Positions 14,746 through 21,675 of a DNA stretch of 35,173 nt are shown piece after piece. The notes beneath the pieces are model-generated. The model made no database searches. It saw only the letters and a list, made by a program, of their open reading frames with translations, and was not told the DNA's origin. Origin of the DNA: Photobacterium ganghwense (GTDB lineage: Bacteria > Pseudomonadota > Gammaproteobacteria > Enterobacterales > Vibrionaceae). Position 1 is the first letter of the stretch. Every line of letters starts with the position of its first letter. The position numbers and the translations under genes were made by a program. The stretch spans positions 1-35,173 of the forward strand of contig NZ_PYMI01000015.1 of assembly GCF_003025595.1 (NCBI RefSeq). The letters run 5' to 3'.

Positions 14746-16233
14746 ATGGTCTGGTTTCTGACGTGCGTTGCAGCACTGATTGGTGGCTACTTCATCTACG
14801 GTGCTTTCATTGAAAAAATTTTTGGCATCAATGAAAAACGTCAAACCCCTGCGTTTACCAAGCAGGACGGTGTTGACTACGTGCCAATGTCGAACAAAAA
14901 AGTATATCTGGTTCAGCTGCTGAACATTGCCGGTGTTGGCCCAATCTTCGGTCCAATTATGGGTGCGCTGTATGGTCCTGCGGCCATGCTGTGGATTGTT
15001 CTCGGCTGTATCTTTGCCGGCGCGGTGCACGATTACTTCTCTGGCATGCTGTCAGTGCGTAACGGCGGTGCATCCGTACCAACCATTACCGGTCGCTACC
15101 TGGGCAACGGCGCAAAACATTTCATGAACATTTTTGCAATTGTCCTGCTGCTGCTGGTTGGTGTGGTATTCGTTTCTGCCCCGGCGGGTATGATCACTAA
15201 CCTGGTTAACGAGCAAACCAACATTGGTCTGTCGATGACAACCATGGTAGTGATTATCTTCGCTTACTACATCATCGCGACCATTGTTCCGGTTGATAAA
15301 ATCATCGGTCGTTTCTACCCGCTGTTTGGTGCCCTGCTGATTTTCATGTCTGTTGGCCTGATCACGGCGATTGCTTTCTCAAGCGAGCACACGCTGCTGG
15401 GCGACTACGAAGTTAGCCAAATGCTGACTAACATGAACCCGAAAGACATGCCTCTGTGGCCTGCCCTGTTCATCACCATCGCCTGTGGTGCCATTTCCGG
15501 CTTCCACGCCACTCAGTCTCCGCTGATGGCACGTTGTATGGAAAACGAGAAGAACGGCCGCTTCGTGTTCTACGGCGCAATGATTGGTGAAGGTGTGATT
15601 GCCCTGATTTGGTGTGCGGTTGCCCTGTCTTTCTTCGGCTCTGTGGAAGGTCTGTCTGACGCTGTTGCTAACGGTGGCCCAGGTAACGTGGTTTACAGCT
15701 CTTCGGTCGGTCTGCTGGGTGTATTCGGTGGTATCATCGCCTTCCTGGGTGTGGTTATCCTGCCTATCACGTCAGGCGATACAGCGTTCCGTTCAAGCCG
15801 TCTGATTCTGGCTGAATACTTCAACATGGAGCAGAAATCACTGCGTAACCGCCTGCTGATGGCTGTACCACTGTTCGTTATCGGCGGCATCCTGACTCAG
15901 GTAGACTTCGGTGTGATTTGGCGCTACTTCGGCTTTGCCAACCAGACAACTGCGGTAATGATGCTGTGGACTGCGTCGGCTTACCTGCTGCGCCACAACA
16001 AACTGCACTGGATCACCACGATTCCTGCGATGTTCATGACCACAGTATGTATTACTTTCATCCTGAACAACGCACAGCTGGGCTTTGGCCTGCCAATGAT
16101 GGTATCAACCATTGCCGGTATCGTGACAACCCTGGCTATTACTGGCTACGTCATTAAAATCTCGAAAGGCAAAGGGGATACCGAGCTGGCCGACGAAGAT
16201 GGCGACGTCAACGCGAACGCTGAAACAGCTTAA
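14746..16233 (+). CDS. btsT: CstA/BtsT-family pyruvate transporter (short form)
   Basis: This inner-membrane protein has about a dozen hydrophobic segments and belongs to the CstA (carbon starvation protein A) family, whose E. coli members BtsT and CstA take up pyruvate. Family signatures include VYLVQLLNIAGVGPIFGPIMGALYGP, ISGFHATQSPLMARCMENE and LPITSGDTAFRSSRLI. At 495 residues it is some 200 shorter than the E. coli proteins (about 700), which is the usual size of the compact vibrio form; both ends look intact. Codon use is strongly biased, suggesting high expression. Its position next to btsSR and its upstream operator array argue for BtsR activation. The choice of btsT over cstA rests on that context. 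Confidence 0.87.
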   Translation: MVWFLTCVAALIGGYFIYGAFIEKIFGINEKRQTPAFTKQDGVDYVPMSNKKVYLVQLLNIAGVGPIFGPIMGALYGPAAMLWIVLGCIFAGAVHDYFSGMLSVRNGGASVPTITGRYLGNGAKHFMNIFAIVLLLLVGVVFVSAPAGMITNLVNEQTNIGLSMTTMVVIIFAYYIIATIVPVDKIIGRFYPLFGALLIFMSVGLITAIAFSSEHTLLGDYEVSQMLTNMNPKDMPLWPALFITIACGAISGFHATQSPLMARCMENEKNGRFVFYGAMIGEGVIALIWCAVALSFFGSVEGLSDAVANGGPGNVVYSSSVGLLGVFGGIIAFLGVVILPITSGDTAFRSSRLILAEYFNMEQKSLRNRLLMAVPLFVIGGILTQVDFGVIWRYFGFANQTTAVMMLWTASAYLLRHNKLHWITTIPAMFMTTVCITFILNNAQLGFGLPMMVSTIAGIVTTLAITGYVIKISKGKGDTELADEDGDVNANAETA

Positions 16234-16252
16234 TCGCAACGCCTTGTATAAC

Positions 16253-16281
16253 GAAACCAGCCTCCGGGCTGGTTTCTTTTT
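16253..16281 (+). terminator. terminator of the pyruvate transporter gene
   Basis: The stem GAAACCAGCC (16253-16262) pairs with GGCTGGTTTC (16267-16276) around a TCCG loop, followed by five T. It lies 19 nt past the stop codon. Confidence 0.92.
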
Positions 16282-16540
16282 GTTTATCACCAGCCATACT
16301 CCAGCCCAGTTTCCCATCATTTACCACCATTCATTATTGTTTTCCCCTTTCAATCTCTCCCCGGCTTAGCCAAATCCTCTGGCTGATAAAGCCAAGAGCG
16401 ATATACACATTGCTGTATATCGTACTTCTCTTGTGCCTTCTACTCTGAGTCTTAGAGCGGGCAGAGCTTTACCTTTTCAAACGATCGAACAGCATGTTCA
16501 ACGACTGACGTTACTTCATAACCTTGTATCTTTAAAACGG
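16282..16540. other. gene-free spacer, left part
   Basis: No coding sequence is supported. The only structure noticed is a perfect 9-bp inverted repeat at 16399-16422, listed separately. Confidence 0.5.
16399..16422. repeat. 9-bp perfect inverted repeat
   Basis: CGATATACA (16399-16407) and TGTATATCG (16414-16422) are separated by 6 nt. No T run follows on either strand, so it is not a terminator. It could be an operator or a stray hairpin; no promoter was recognised beside it. Confidence 0.6.
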
Positions 16541-16623
16541 TGCCATGAGGCTTTGTCATAAGAGCTTTGTCATAAAATTTATGTCATAAGAGCTAGGCCA
16601 TGAGGGGGATGTCATAAAGGCCA
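16541..16623 (+). repeat. 14-bp tandem repeat (six units)
   Basis: Six imperfect head-to-tail units start at 16541 (13 bp), 16554, 16568, 16582, 16596 and 16610, the last five spaced exactly 14 bp. The best units read TGTCATAAGAGCTT and TGTCATAAGAGCTA. The core TGTCATAA is identical in four units and reads GCCATGA in two. The array is non-coding and lies between the pyruvate transporter gene and the rplS operon. Confidence 0.88.
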
Positions 16624-16634
16624 TATCCTTTATG
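16613..16634. repeat. 8-bp inverted repeat at the end of the tandem array
   Basis: CATAAAGG (16613-16620), taken from the last repeat unit, is mirrored by CCTTTATG (16627-16634) with a 6-nt loop. The second arm falls just outside the array. No T run follows. Confidence 0.6.
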
Positions 16635-17009
16635 GCAATGTCAGGGAAATAACCTCTCCGGTGCTCATATCATGTCGCCTTGCCCCCTGGTTTGCCGCAG
16701 GCTGACCCAAGGCGGTTATACAGTCGCCTGAACTCCTGAATGCTAATACACAATTGTCAGCGCTCTTCCGACGCTTGCGGCGAAGACAGACAAACCGAAA
16801 AGAAACATCACAAAGCAATAAATCGATAGGCAACGGCCAGCAACAGAAACGGGTAAACATTGGGAGGAACAAAGGCTGATGCGCTTTCAACACACACTCC
16901 GCCTCTAAGTTGCCGTGTTCAAGCCACAGACTGTCAACACGAGTGGTTTCGCTTTCGCCTGCTTGAGCATAACGGCTTTCCGTAACACTCTGGACGGTTT
17001 AACAGGCAT
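16635..17009. other. gene-free spacer, right part
   Basis: No gene is supported. An 87-codon minus-strand frame exists here, but it has a random-looking composition with no domain, ribosome site or signal. No further repeats were seen before the rplS terminator. Confidence 0.5.
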
Positions 17010-17038
17010 AAAAAAAGCCCACCTTGCGGTGGGCTTTT
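17010..17038 (-). terminator. terminator of the rpsP-rimM-trmD-rplS operon
   Basis: The stem AAAAGCCCACC (17013-17023) pairs with GGTGGGCTTTT (17028-17038) around a 4-nt loop. On the minus strand it ends in seven T. It lies 27 nt past the rplS stop. Confidence 0.93.
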
Positions 17039-17064
17039 TCATAAACGTCTTACGCCAGGCGTAA

Positions 17065-17415
17065 TTATTTAGAAAGCTTCTCTTTGATACGAGCCGCTTT
17101 ACCAGAACGCTCACGCAGGTAGTACAGTTTGGCACGACGTACTGCACCGCGACGTTTAACAGTAATGCTGTCAACGATTGGAGAGTGAGTTTGGAACGCA
17201 CGCTCTACGCCTTCACCGTTAGAGATCTTACGAACAGTGAATGCAGAATGTAGACCACGGTTACGCTTAGCAATAACAACGCCTTCAAAAGCCTGAAGAC
17301 GTGAGCGGTCACCTTCTTTAACCTTAACCTGAACAACAACAGTGTCACCTGGTGCGAACGTTGGCAGGTCTTGTTTCATTTGCTCTTGCTCAAGAGCTTT
17401 GATGATATTACTCAT
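17065..17415 (-). CDS. rplS: 50S ribosomal protein L19
   Basis: This 116-residue protein of the large subunit lies at the 30S-50S interface. It shows the full family sequence from MSNIIKALEQEQMK through GDTVVVQVKVKEGDRSRLQAFEGVVIAKRNRG to YYLRERSGKAARIKEKL. It is the last gene of the conserved four-gene operon, 36 nt after trmD, and is followed by a strong terminator. Confidence 0.98.
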   Translation of the reverse strand: MSNIIKALEQEQMKQDLPTFAPGDTVVVQVKVKEGDRSRLQAFEGVVIAKRNRGLHSAFTVRKISNGEGVERAFQTHSPIVDSITVKRRGAVRRAKLYYLRERSGKAARIKEKLSK

Positions 17416-17451
17416 TGGTAAATACCCTAGAATAAACTGATACTAAATAAA

Positions 17452-18198
17452 TTAATTGCTTGCTTTATGTTCACGGATAAACTCCGCCAGCAAGAATTCC
17501 TGATCGTCAGTCAGAGCTAGGTTTTCCAGGAGCTCTGGTCTTCTTAACCAAGTGCGGCCCAGCGATTGTTTCAACCGCCAGCGGCTAATGTCCTTGTGGT
17601 TGCCAGACAGCAAGACCTTAGGGACCTCCTGCCCGTCCAAAACCTCTGGACGCGTATAATGCGGACAATCAAGCAGACCATTGGCAAAAGAATCTTCTTC
17701 TGCCGACGCAAAGTCACCCAGTACACCCGGAACAAACCGAACGACCGCATCAACCAGCGTCATGGCCGGCAATTCACCGCCCGTCAGCACAAAATCCCCG
17801 ATAGACCATTCTTCGTCTACCTCTTGTTGGATAATGCGCTCATCGACCCCTTCATAGCGACCACAGATGAGAATCAGGTTCTCGTTCTGTGCCAGCTCCT
17901 CAACACCCGCTTGATCAAGCTTACGGCCCTGAGGCGAGAGATAAATGACTTTAGCCTGACCTTCCACAGACGCTTTGGCAGCATGAATGGCATCGCGCAA
18001 AGGCTGTACCATCATCAACATACCCGGTCCGCCACCGTATGGTCGATCATCAACCGTACGATGTTTGTCGTGCGTAAAATCACGAGGATTCCACGTTTCT
18101 ACCGACAAAAGGCCTTTTTTTACCGCCTGGCCTGTCACCCCAAAATTGGTAATGGCGTTAAACATGTCAGGAAACAGGCTTATAATGCCTACCTTCAT
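17452..18198 (-). CDS. trmD: tRNA (guanine37-N1)-methyltransferase TrmD
   Basis: It methylates G37 next to the anticodon in tRNAs reading CNN and related codons, preventing +1 frameshifts; the enzyme is essential and uses SAM. The 248 residues hold the SPOUT trefoil-knot motifs YLSPQGRKLDQ, LICGRYEGVDERI and WSIGDFVLTGGELPAM, followed by the C-terminal tRNA-binding domain with YTRPEVLDGQEVPKVLLSGNH. An AGGTAGA site precedes the ATG. It lies 21 nt after rimM in the ribosomal operon. Confidence 0.98.
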   Translation of the reverse strand: MKVGIISLFPDMFNAITNFGVTGQAVKKGLLSVETWNPRDFTHDKHRTVDDRPYGGGPGMLMMVQPLRDAIHAAKASVEGQAKVIYLSPQGRKLDQAGVEELAQNENLILICGRYEGVDERIIQQEVDEEWSIGDFVLTGGELPAMTLVDAVVRFVPGVLGDFASAEEDSFANGLLDCPHYTRPEVLDGQEVPKVLLSGNHKDISRWRLKQSLGRTWLRRPELLENLALTDDQEFLLAEFIREHKASN

Positions 18199-18219
18199 TT
18201 GTCTACCTATTACCGGGGA

Positions 18220-18768
18220 TTAAAATCCAGGATCCCAGTCAACTTCGATCCGCTGAGCAGAGCGATCAATCGACTTGATAACCTGCTCATCGAGGAACGG
18301 GATTAAACGTTCCTTCTGGCCAAAAGCATCCTTAAGATTAGCTTTTACCACCAGCACGTCGTTAGAGCCTGTTTCCAGAATGTCAGTGACTTTACCCAGG
18401 TCGTAACCTTCAGTTGTCACCACCGTCATTCCGTACAGTTCGCGCCAGTAGAATTCGTCATCTGACAGGGCTGGTAGTTGTTCAGCCATGACAGCGACTT
18501 CCGCGTTTGTGTATTTCTGAGCGTCCTCGCGGACGTTCAAGCCTTCCAACTTCGCGACTAACCCTTGCCCGTGGCGTTTCCATGATTCAACATGGAACGC
18601 TTTCCACTCGCCTTTGACTTTAATTAGCCAAGGCTGATAGGCAAAAATACTTTCAGCGTCCTCGGTATAAGAAAAAACTTTGAGCCAGCCCTTGATACCG
18701 TATGACGAACCGAGTTTGCCAACGACGACATGGTCTTGATTACTCATAGCTTCTCTATTACCTGACAT
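18220..18768 (-). CDS. rimM: 16S rRNA processing protein RimM
   Basis: This assembly factor binds the 30S head and S19 during 16S maturation. The 182 residues comprise a RimM N-terminal barrel (GKLGSSYGIKGWLKVFSYTEDAESIF) and a PRC-barrel C-terminal domain (FYWRELYGMTVVTTEGYDLGKVTDI, then KERLIPFL and IEVDWDPGF). Two starts are possible. The ATG at 18768 lies 5 nt after rpsP and adds MSGNREA. The ATG at 18747 has an AGAGAAG site just upstream and gives the more usual N terminus. The longer form is listed; the shorter is equally plausible. Confidence 0.95.
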   Translation of the reverse strand: MSGNREAMSNQDHVVVGKLGSSYGIKGWLKVFSYTEDAESIFAYQPWLIKVKGEWKAFHVESWKRHGQGLVAKLEGLNVREDAQKYTNAEVAVMAEQLPALSDDEFYWRELYGMTVVTTEGYDLGKVTDILETGSNDVLVVKANLKDAFGQKERLIPFLDEQVIKSIDRSAQRIEVDWDPGF

Positions 18769-18773
18769 GCCAA

Positions 18774-19022
18774 TTAAGCCGCTTTAGCAGCGTCTTTGAT
18801 TAGCTTAGCTGCACGGTCAGACACAGTTGCGCCTTGACCTACCCAGTGATTAACACGGTCTAGGTCCAGACGTAGACGCTCTTCCTGACCCTTAGCTAGC
18901 GGGTTGAAGAAACCAACTTTTTCGATGTTACGACCGTCGCGTGAAGCGCGAGCATCAGCAACAACGATGTGATAAAATGGACGCTTTTTCGCGCCGTGAC
19001 GTGCCAAACGAATGGTTACCAT
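18774..19022 (-). CDS. rpsP: 30S ribosomal protein S16
   Basis: This 82-residue small-subunit protein is needed early in 30S assembly. It starts MVTIRLARHGAKKRPFYHIVVADARASRDGR, which is diagnostic. It is the first gene of rpsP-rimM-trmD-rplS. An AGAGGACG ribosome site precedes the ATG. A promoter with near-consensus boxes lies 77-104 bp upstream, and a GC-rich hairpin lies in the leader. Confidence 0.98.
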   Translation of the reverse strand: MVTIRLARHGAKKRPFYHIVVADARASRDGRNIEKVGFFNPLAKGQEERLRLDLDRVNHWVGQGATVSDRAAKLIKDAAKAA

Positions 19023-19054
19023 ATCGTCCTCTTTGCATTACTGTAAATTAAATT

Positions 19055-19077
19055 GGCCCCGCCAAAATAACGGGGCC
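19055..19077 (-). repeat. GC-rich hairpin in the rpsP leader
   Basis: GGCCCCG (19055-19061) and CGGGGCC (19071-19077) form a perfect 7-bp stem with a 9-nt loop. It lies between the rpsP promoter and start codon on the minus strand. No U tract follows, so it is not a simple terminator. It may be a regulatory or stabilising leader structure. Confidence 0.45.
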
Positions 19078-19098
19078 CGTGCCAAATTAAGCTCGGGA

Positions 19099-19126
19099 AT
19101 TTTACTCTTAAAACTGACGAATGCAA
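19099..19126 (-). promoter_or_regulatory. promoter of the rpsP operon
   Basis: On the minus strand, TTGCAT (19126-19121), a 16-bp spacer and TAAAAT (19104-19099) form a good sigma-70 promoter. It lies within the 191-bp gap between ffh and rpsP. It implies that the ribosomal operon can be transcribed independently of ffh, which has no obvious U-tract terminator. Confidence 0.65.
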
Positions 19127-19213
19127 CCGCTTTAGCTAATTTTTCACCAGTAATAAGCCTTTCCCGCCACTTAGCCCGCCGGAGAGCCCCCGGCGAGACA
19201 GAAGAAACCGCGA

Positions 19214-20578
19214 TTAACGGCCGAACATACCGCCGCCAGGCATCATGCCTTTCATGTTGCGCATCATGTTCTTCATGCCGCCTTTCTGCATTTTCTTCAT
19301 CATTTTCTGCATTTGGGTGAACTGCTTAAGCAGACGGTTTACATCCTGTACCTGAGTACCGGACCCCATAGCAATACGCTTTTTGCGCGAACCTTTGATG
19401 ATTTCCGGACGCTCGCGTTCTGCCGCCGTCATGGAATTAATAATAGCTTCCATCTGCACGAAGATTTTATCGTCGACCTGATTCTTCACGTCGTCCGACA
19501 GCTGTGACATGCCCGGCAGTTTGTCCAGCATGCCCATCATACCGCCCATATTTTTCATCTGTTGCAGCTGGCCGCGGAAGTCTTCCAGGTCAAAGCCTTT
19601 CTTATCTTTAAACTTCTGCGCCAGTTTTTCCGCTTTCTCTTTGTCGACGTTGCGCTCAAGATCTTCGATCAGCGACAGGACGTCACCCATGCCGAGAATA
19701 CGGGATGCCACACGGTCCGGGTGGAACGGTTCCAGCGCATCAGTTTTTTCACCAACACCCAGGAATTTAATTGGCTTACCAGTAATATGACGAACAGACA
19801 GTGCCGCACCACCTCGGGCATCACCATCTACTTTGGTCAGGATCACACCGGTCAGCGGCAGCGCTTCATCGAAAGCTTTCGCGGTATTCGCCGCATCCTG
19901 ACCGGTCATGGCATCGACCACAAACAAGGTTTCGACCGGATCAATCGCTTTATGGACGTCTTTAATTTCGTCCATCATCTCATTGTCGACGTGCAGGCGA
20001 CCTGCGGTATCGACAATCAGTACGTCGTAGAATTTACGCTGCGCATGGGCCAGCGCATCTTTAGCAATGTTAACCGGCTTCTGATCCGCTGTTGACGGGA
20101 AGAAATCCACGCCCAGATCGCTGGCCAGGGTTTCCAGCTGCTTGATCGCCGCAGGGCGGTAAACGTCCGCCGACACCACCAGCACTTTTTTCTTCTTGCG
20201 CTCTTTCAGCAGCTTACTCAGTTTACCGACACTGGTCGTTTTACCGGCACCCTGCAGACCAGCCATCAGAATAACAGCTGGCGGCTGGCTGGCCAGGTTC
20301 AGGTCTTCATTCGACTCGCCCATAACGGCTTCAAGTTCAGCCTGAACGATCTTAATGAACTCCTGCCCCGGAGTCAGACTTTTAGAAACTTCAGTGCCAA
20401 CAGCGCGCTCTTTAACACGCTTGACGAATTCACGAACGACGGGAAGCGCAACATCCGCCTCAAGTAACGCCATACGTACTTCACGCAGCGTATCCTTGAT
20501 GTTGTCGTCCGTCAGGCGGCCACGACCGCTGACATTCTTAAGCGTTCTTGATAAACGCTCCGTTAAATTTTCGAACAT
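19214..20578 (-). CDS. ffh: signal recognition particle GTPase Ffh (SRP54)
   Basis: Ffh binds 4.5S RNA and hydrophobic signal sequences on nascent inner-membrane proteins and delivers them to FtsY. The 454 residues have an N domain (about 1-90), a G domain with GLQGAGKTT at 107-115, DTAGR at 190-194 and TKVDGDARGG, and a methionine-rich M domain. The M domain ends in repeated MQKMM, GMKNMM and GMMPGG segments, which are typical. Length equals that of E. coli Ffh (453). It is transcribed towards rpsP and is divergent from ypjD, as in E. coli. Confidence 0.98.
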   Translation of the reverse strand: MFENLTERLSRTLKNVSGRGRLTDDNIKDTLREVRMALLEADVALPVVREFVKRVKERAVGTEVSKSLTPGQEFIKIVQAELEAVMGESNEDLNLASQPPAVILMAGLQGAGKTTSVGKLSKLLKERKKKKVLVVSADVYRPAAIKQLETLASDLGVDFFPSTADQKPVNIAKDALAHAQRKFYDVLIVDTAGRLHVDNEMMDEIKDVHKAIDPVETLFVVDAMTGQDAANTAKAFDEALPLTGVILTKVDGDARGGAALSVRHITGKPIKFLGVGEKTDALEPFHPDRVASRILGMGDVLSLIEDLERNVDKEKAEKLAQKFKDKKGFDLEDFRGQLQQMKNMGGMMGMLDKLPGMSQLSDDVKNQVDDKIFVQMEAIINSMTAAERERPEIIKGSRKKRIAMGSGTQVQDVNRLLKQFTQMQKMMKKMQKGGMKNMMRNMKGMMPGGGMFGR

Positions 20579-20629
20579 GTGCTACTCGCTCGTTACGCAA
20601 CTAATCGATAAAAACTGTCAGATTTGGCT

Positions 20630-20635
20630 AGTATA
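20630..20635 (-). promoter_or_regulatory. candidate -10 of the ffh promoter
   Basis: On the minus strand this reads TATACT, about 52 bp before the ffh start codon. The best -35 is ATGAAA with an 18-bp spacer, which is weak. Assignment is by position and the -10 only. Confidence 0.4.
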
Positions 20636-20757
20636 CCGCAATCCTTAGTCTGCTTTCATGCCCTCACCATGACTTTCACTGTGACCTGACCTGACAAAAC
20701 CGTTGTCAGCAGTCACTGAAACCGGGGTTTGGCATAGCAGCGAGCCTAGTTGCAGGG

Positions 20758-20763
20758 TATAAT
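20758..20763 (+). promoter_or_regulatory. candidate -10 of the ypjD promoter
   Basis: A perfect TATAAT lies 37 bp before the ypjD start codon. The -35 at 17 bp (TAGCAG) is poor. The position between divergent ffh and ypjD is right for a promoter. Confidence 0.5.
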
Positions 20764-20799
20764 TGCCTGTTCTTACCATCTTAATTTGTTAAGTTTGCT

Positions 20800-21597
20800 A
20801 TGGATATGTTGATCGCATTGATGGCTGCTTGCCTGTATTTTCTCGCTCTGGGACTGGTTATTCCCGGGCTGACCAACAGTAATGGCATCAAAACCAAGCC
20901 GGTATTTTTTGCCGCGCTGGCTGCCATTGTGCTGCATATCCTGTTACTGAAGGACTTAATCCTTGGCGGTACCGGGCAAAACCTGAGTATTCTCAACGTC
21001 GCATCACTTATCAGCTTGCTGATTGCGGCGATAACCACAGGTGCGATGCTGCGGATGCGGGTCTGGTTCCTGTTGCCCGTAGTTTACAGCTTTGCCGCCA
21101 TAAACTTATCTGCGGCAACCTTGCTGTCTGGTGCATTTATTACGCACCTTGAGGCACACCCTCAGGTATTGCTGCATATATCGCTGGCTCTGTTTTCCTA
21201 TTCGACGTTGATGATCGCCACGCTCTATGCCATTCAGCTAGCCTGGCTGGATCACAAACTAAAGCATAAGAAAAGCCTGCTGATAAACCCTAACATTCCT
21301 CCATTAATGATGGTGGAACGTCAGCTTTTCAAGATAATTCTGGTCGGAAACTCTCTGTTAACCCTAACTCTGATCACCGGTTTCATCTTTATTGATGATA
21401 TGCTGGCTCAGGGAAAAACCCATAAGGCCGTGCTTTCTTTCATGGCCTGGTGTGTGTACAGCGTCCTGCTGTGGGGACACTATCAGAAGGGCTGGCGAGG
21501 TCGTCGGGTCATTTGGTTCAGCCTGGTCGGCGCTTTCCTGCTGACACTGGCTTACTTTGGCAGTCGCTTTGTCAAAGAAATCATTATTGGTGCGTAA
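20800..21597 (+). CDS. ypjD: YpjD/CcsA-family inner membrane protein
   Basis: This 265-residue integral membrane protein has about eight hydrophobic segments and belongs to the cytochrome c assembly (CcsA/CcmF-like) family. Its E. coli orthologue YpjD (263 residues) also sits beside ffh. The central HPQVLLHISLALFSYSTLMIATLYAIQLAWLDHKLK region matches the family core, including the conserved His-containing LHISLALFSY motif thought to face haem in relatives. The E. coli protein has also been called CorE and linked to CorC-type proteins. Its exact role is unsettled. The ribosome site is weak. The gene lies 78 bp before the CNNM/CorC gene and is likely cotranscribed with it. Confidence 0.9.
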   Translation: MDMLIALMAACLYFLALGLVIPGLTNSNGIKTKPVFFAALAAIVLHILLLKDLILGGTGQNLSILNVASLISLLIAAITTGAMLRMRVWFLLPVVYSFAAINLSAATLLSGAFITHLEAHPQVLLHISLALFSYSTLMIATLYAIQLAWLDHKLKHKKSLLINPNIPPLMMVERQLFKIILVGNSLLTLTLITGFIFIDDMLAQGKTHKAVLSFMAWCVYSVLLWGHYQKGWRGRRVIWFSLVGAFLLTLAYFGSRFVKEIIIGA

Positions 21598-21675
21598 TTA
21601 GGTTGCCCATTTCATTGACACCCAGCCACTCTGGGTACAAAGTTCAAGTAACCGGAACATGAAGGAAAGAGCTTT

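Noticed and set aside
16630..16893. 87-codon minus-strand frame in the spacer before rplS
   Set aside because: Cys- and Arg-rich random-looking composition, no domain or signal, no ribosome site.
16862..16908. 9-codon frame with a GGGAGG upstream
   Set aside because: The spacing to the ATG is about 11 nt and no attenuator or downstream gene on the plus strand makes sense of a leader peptide.
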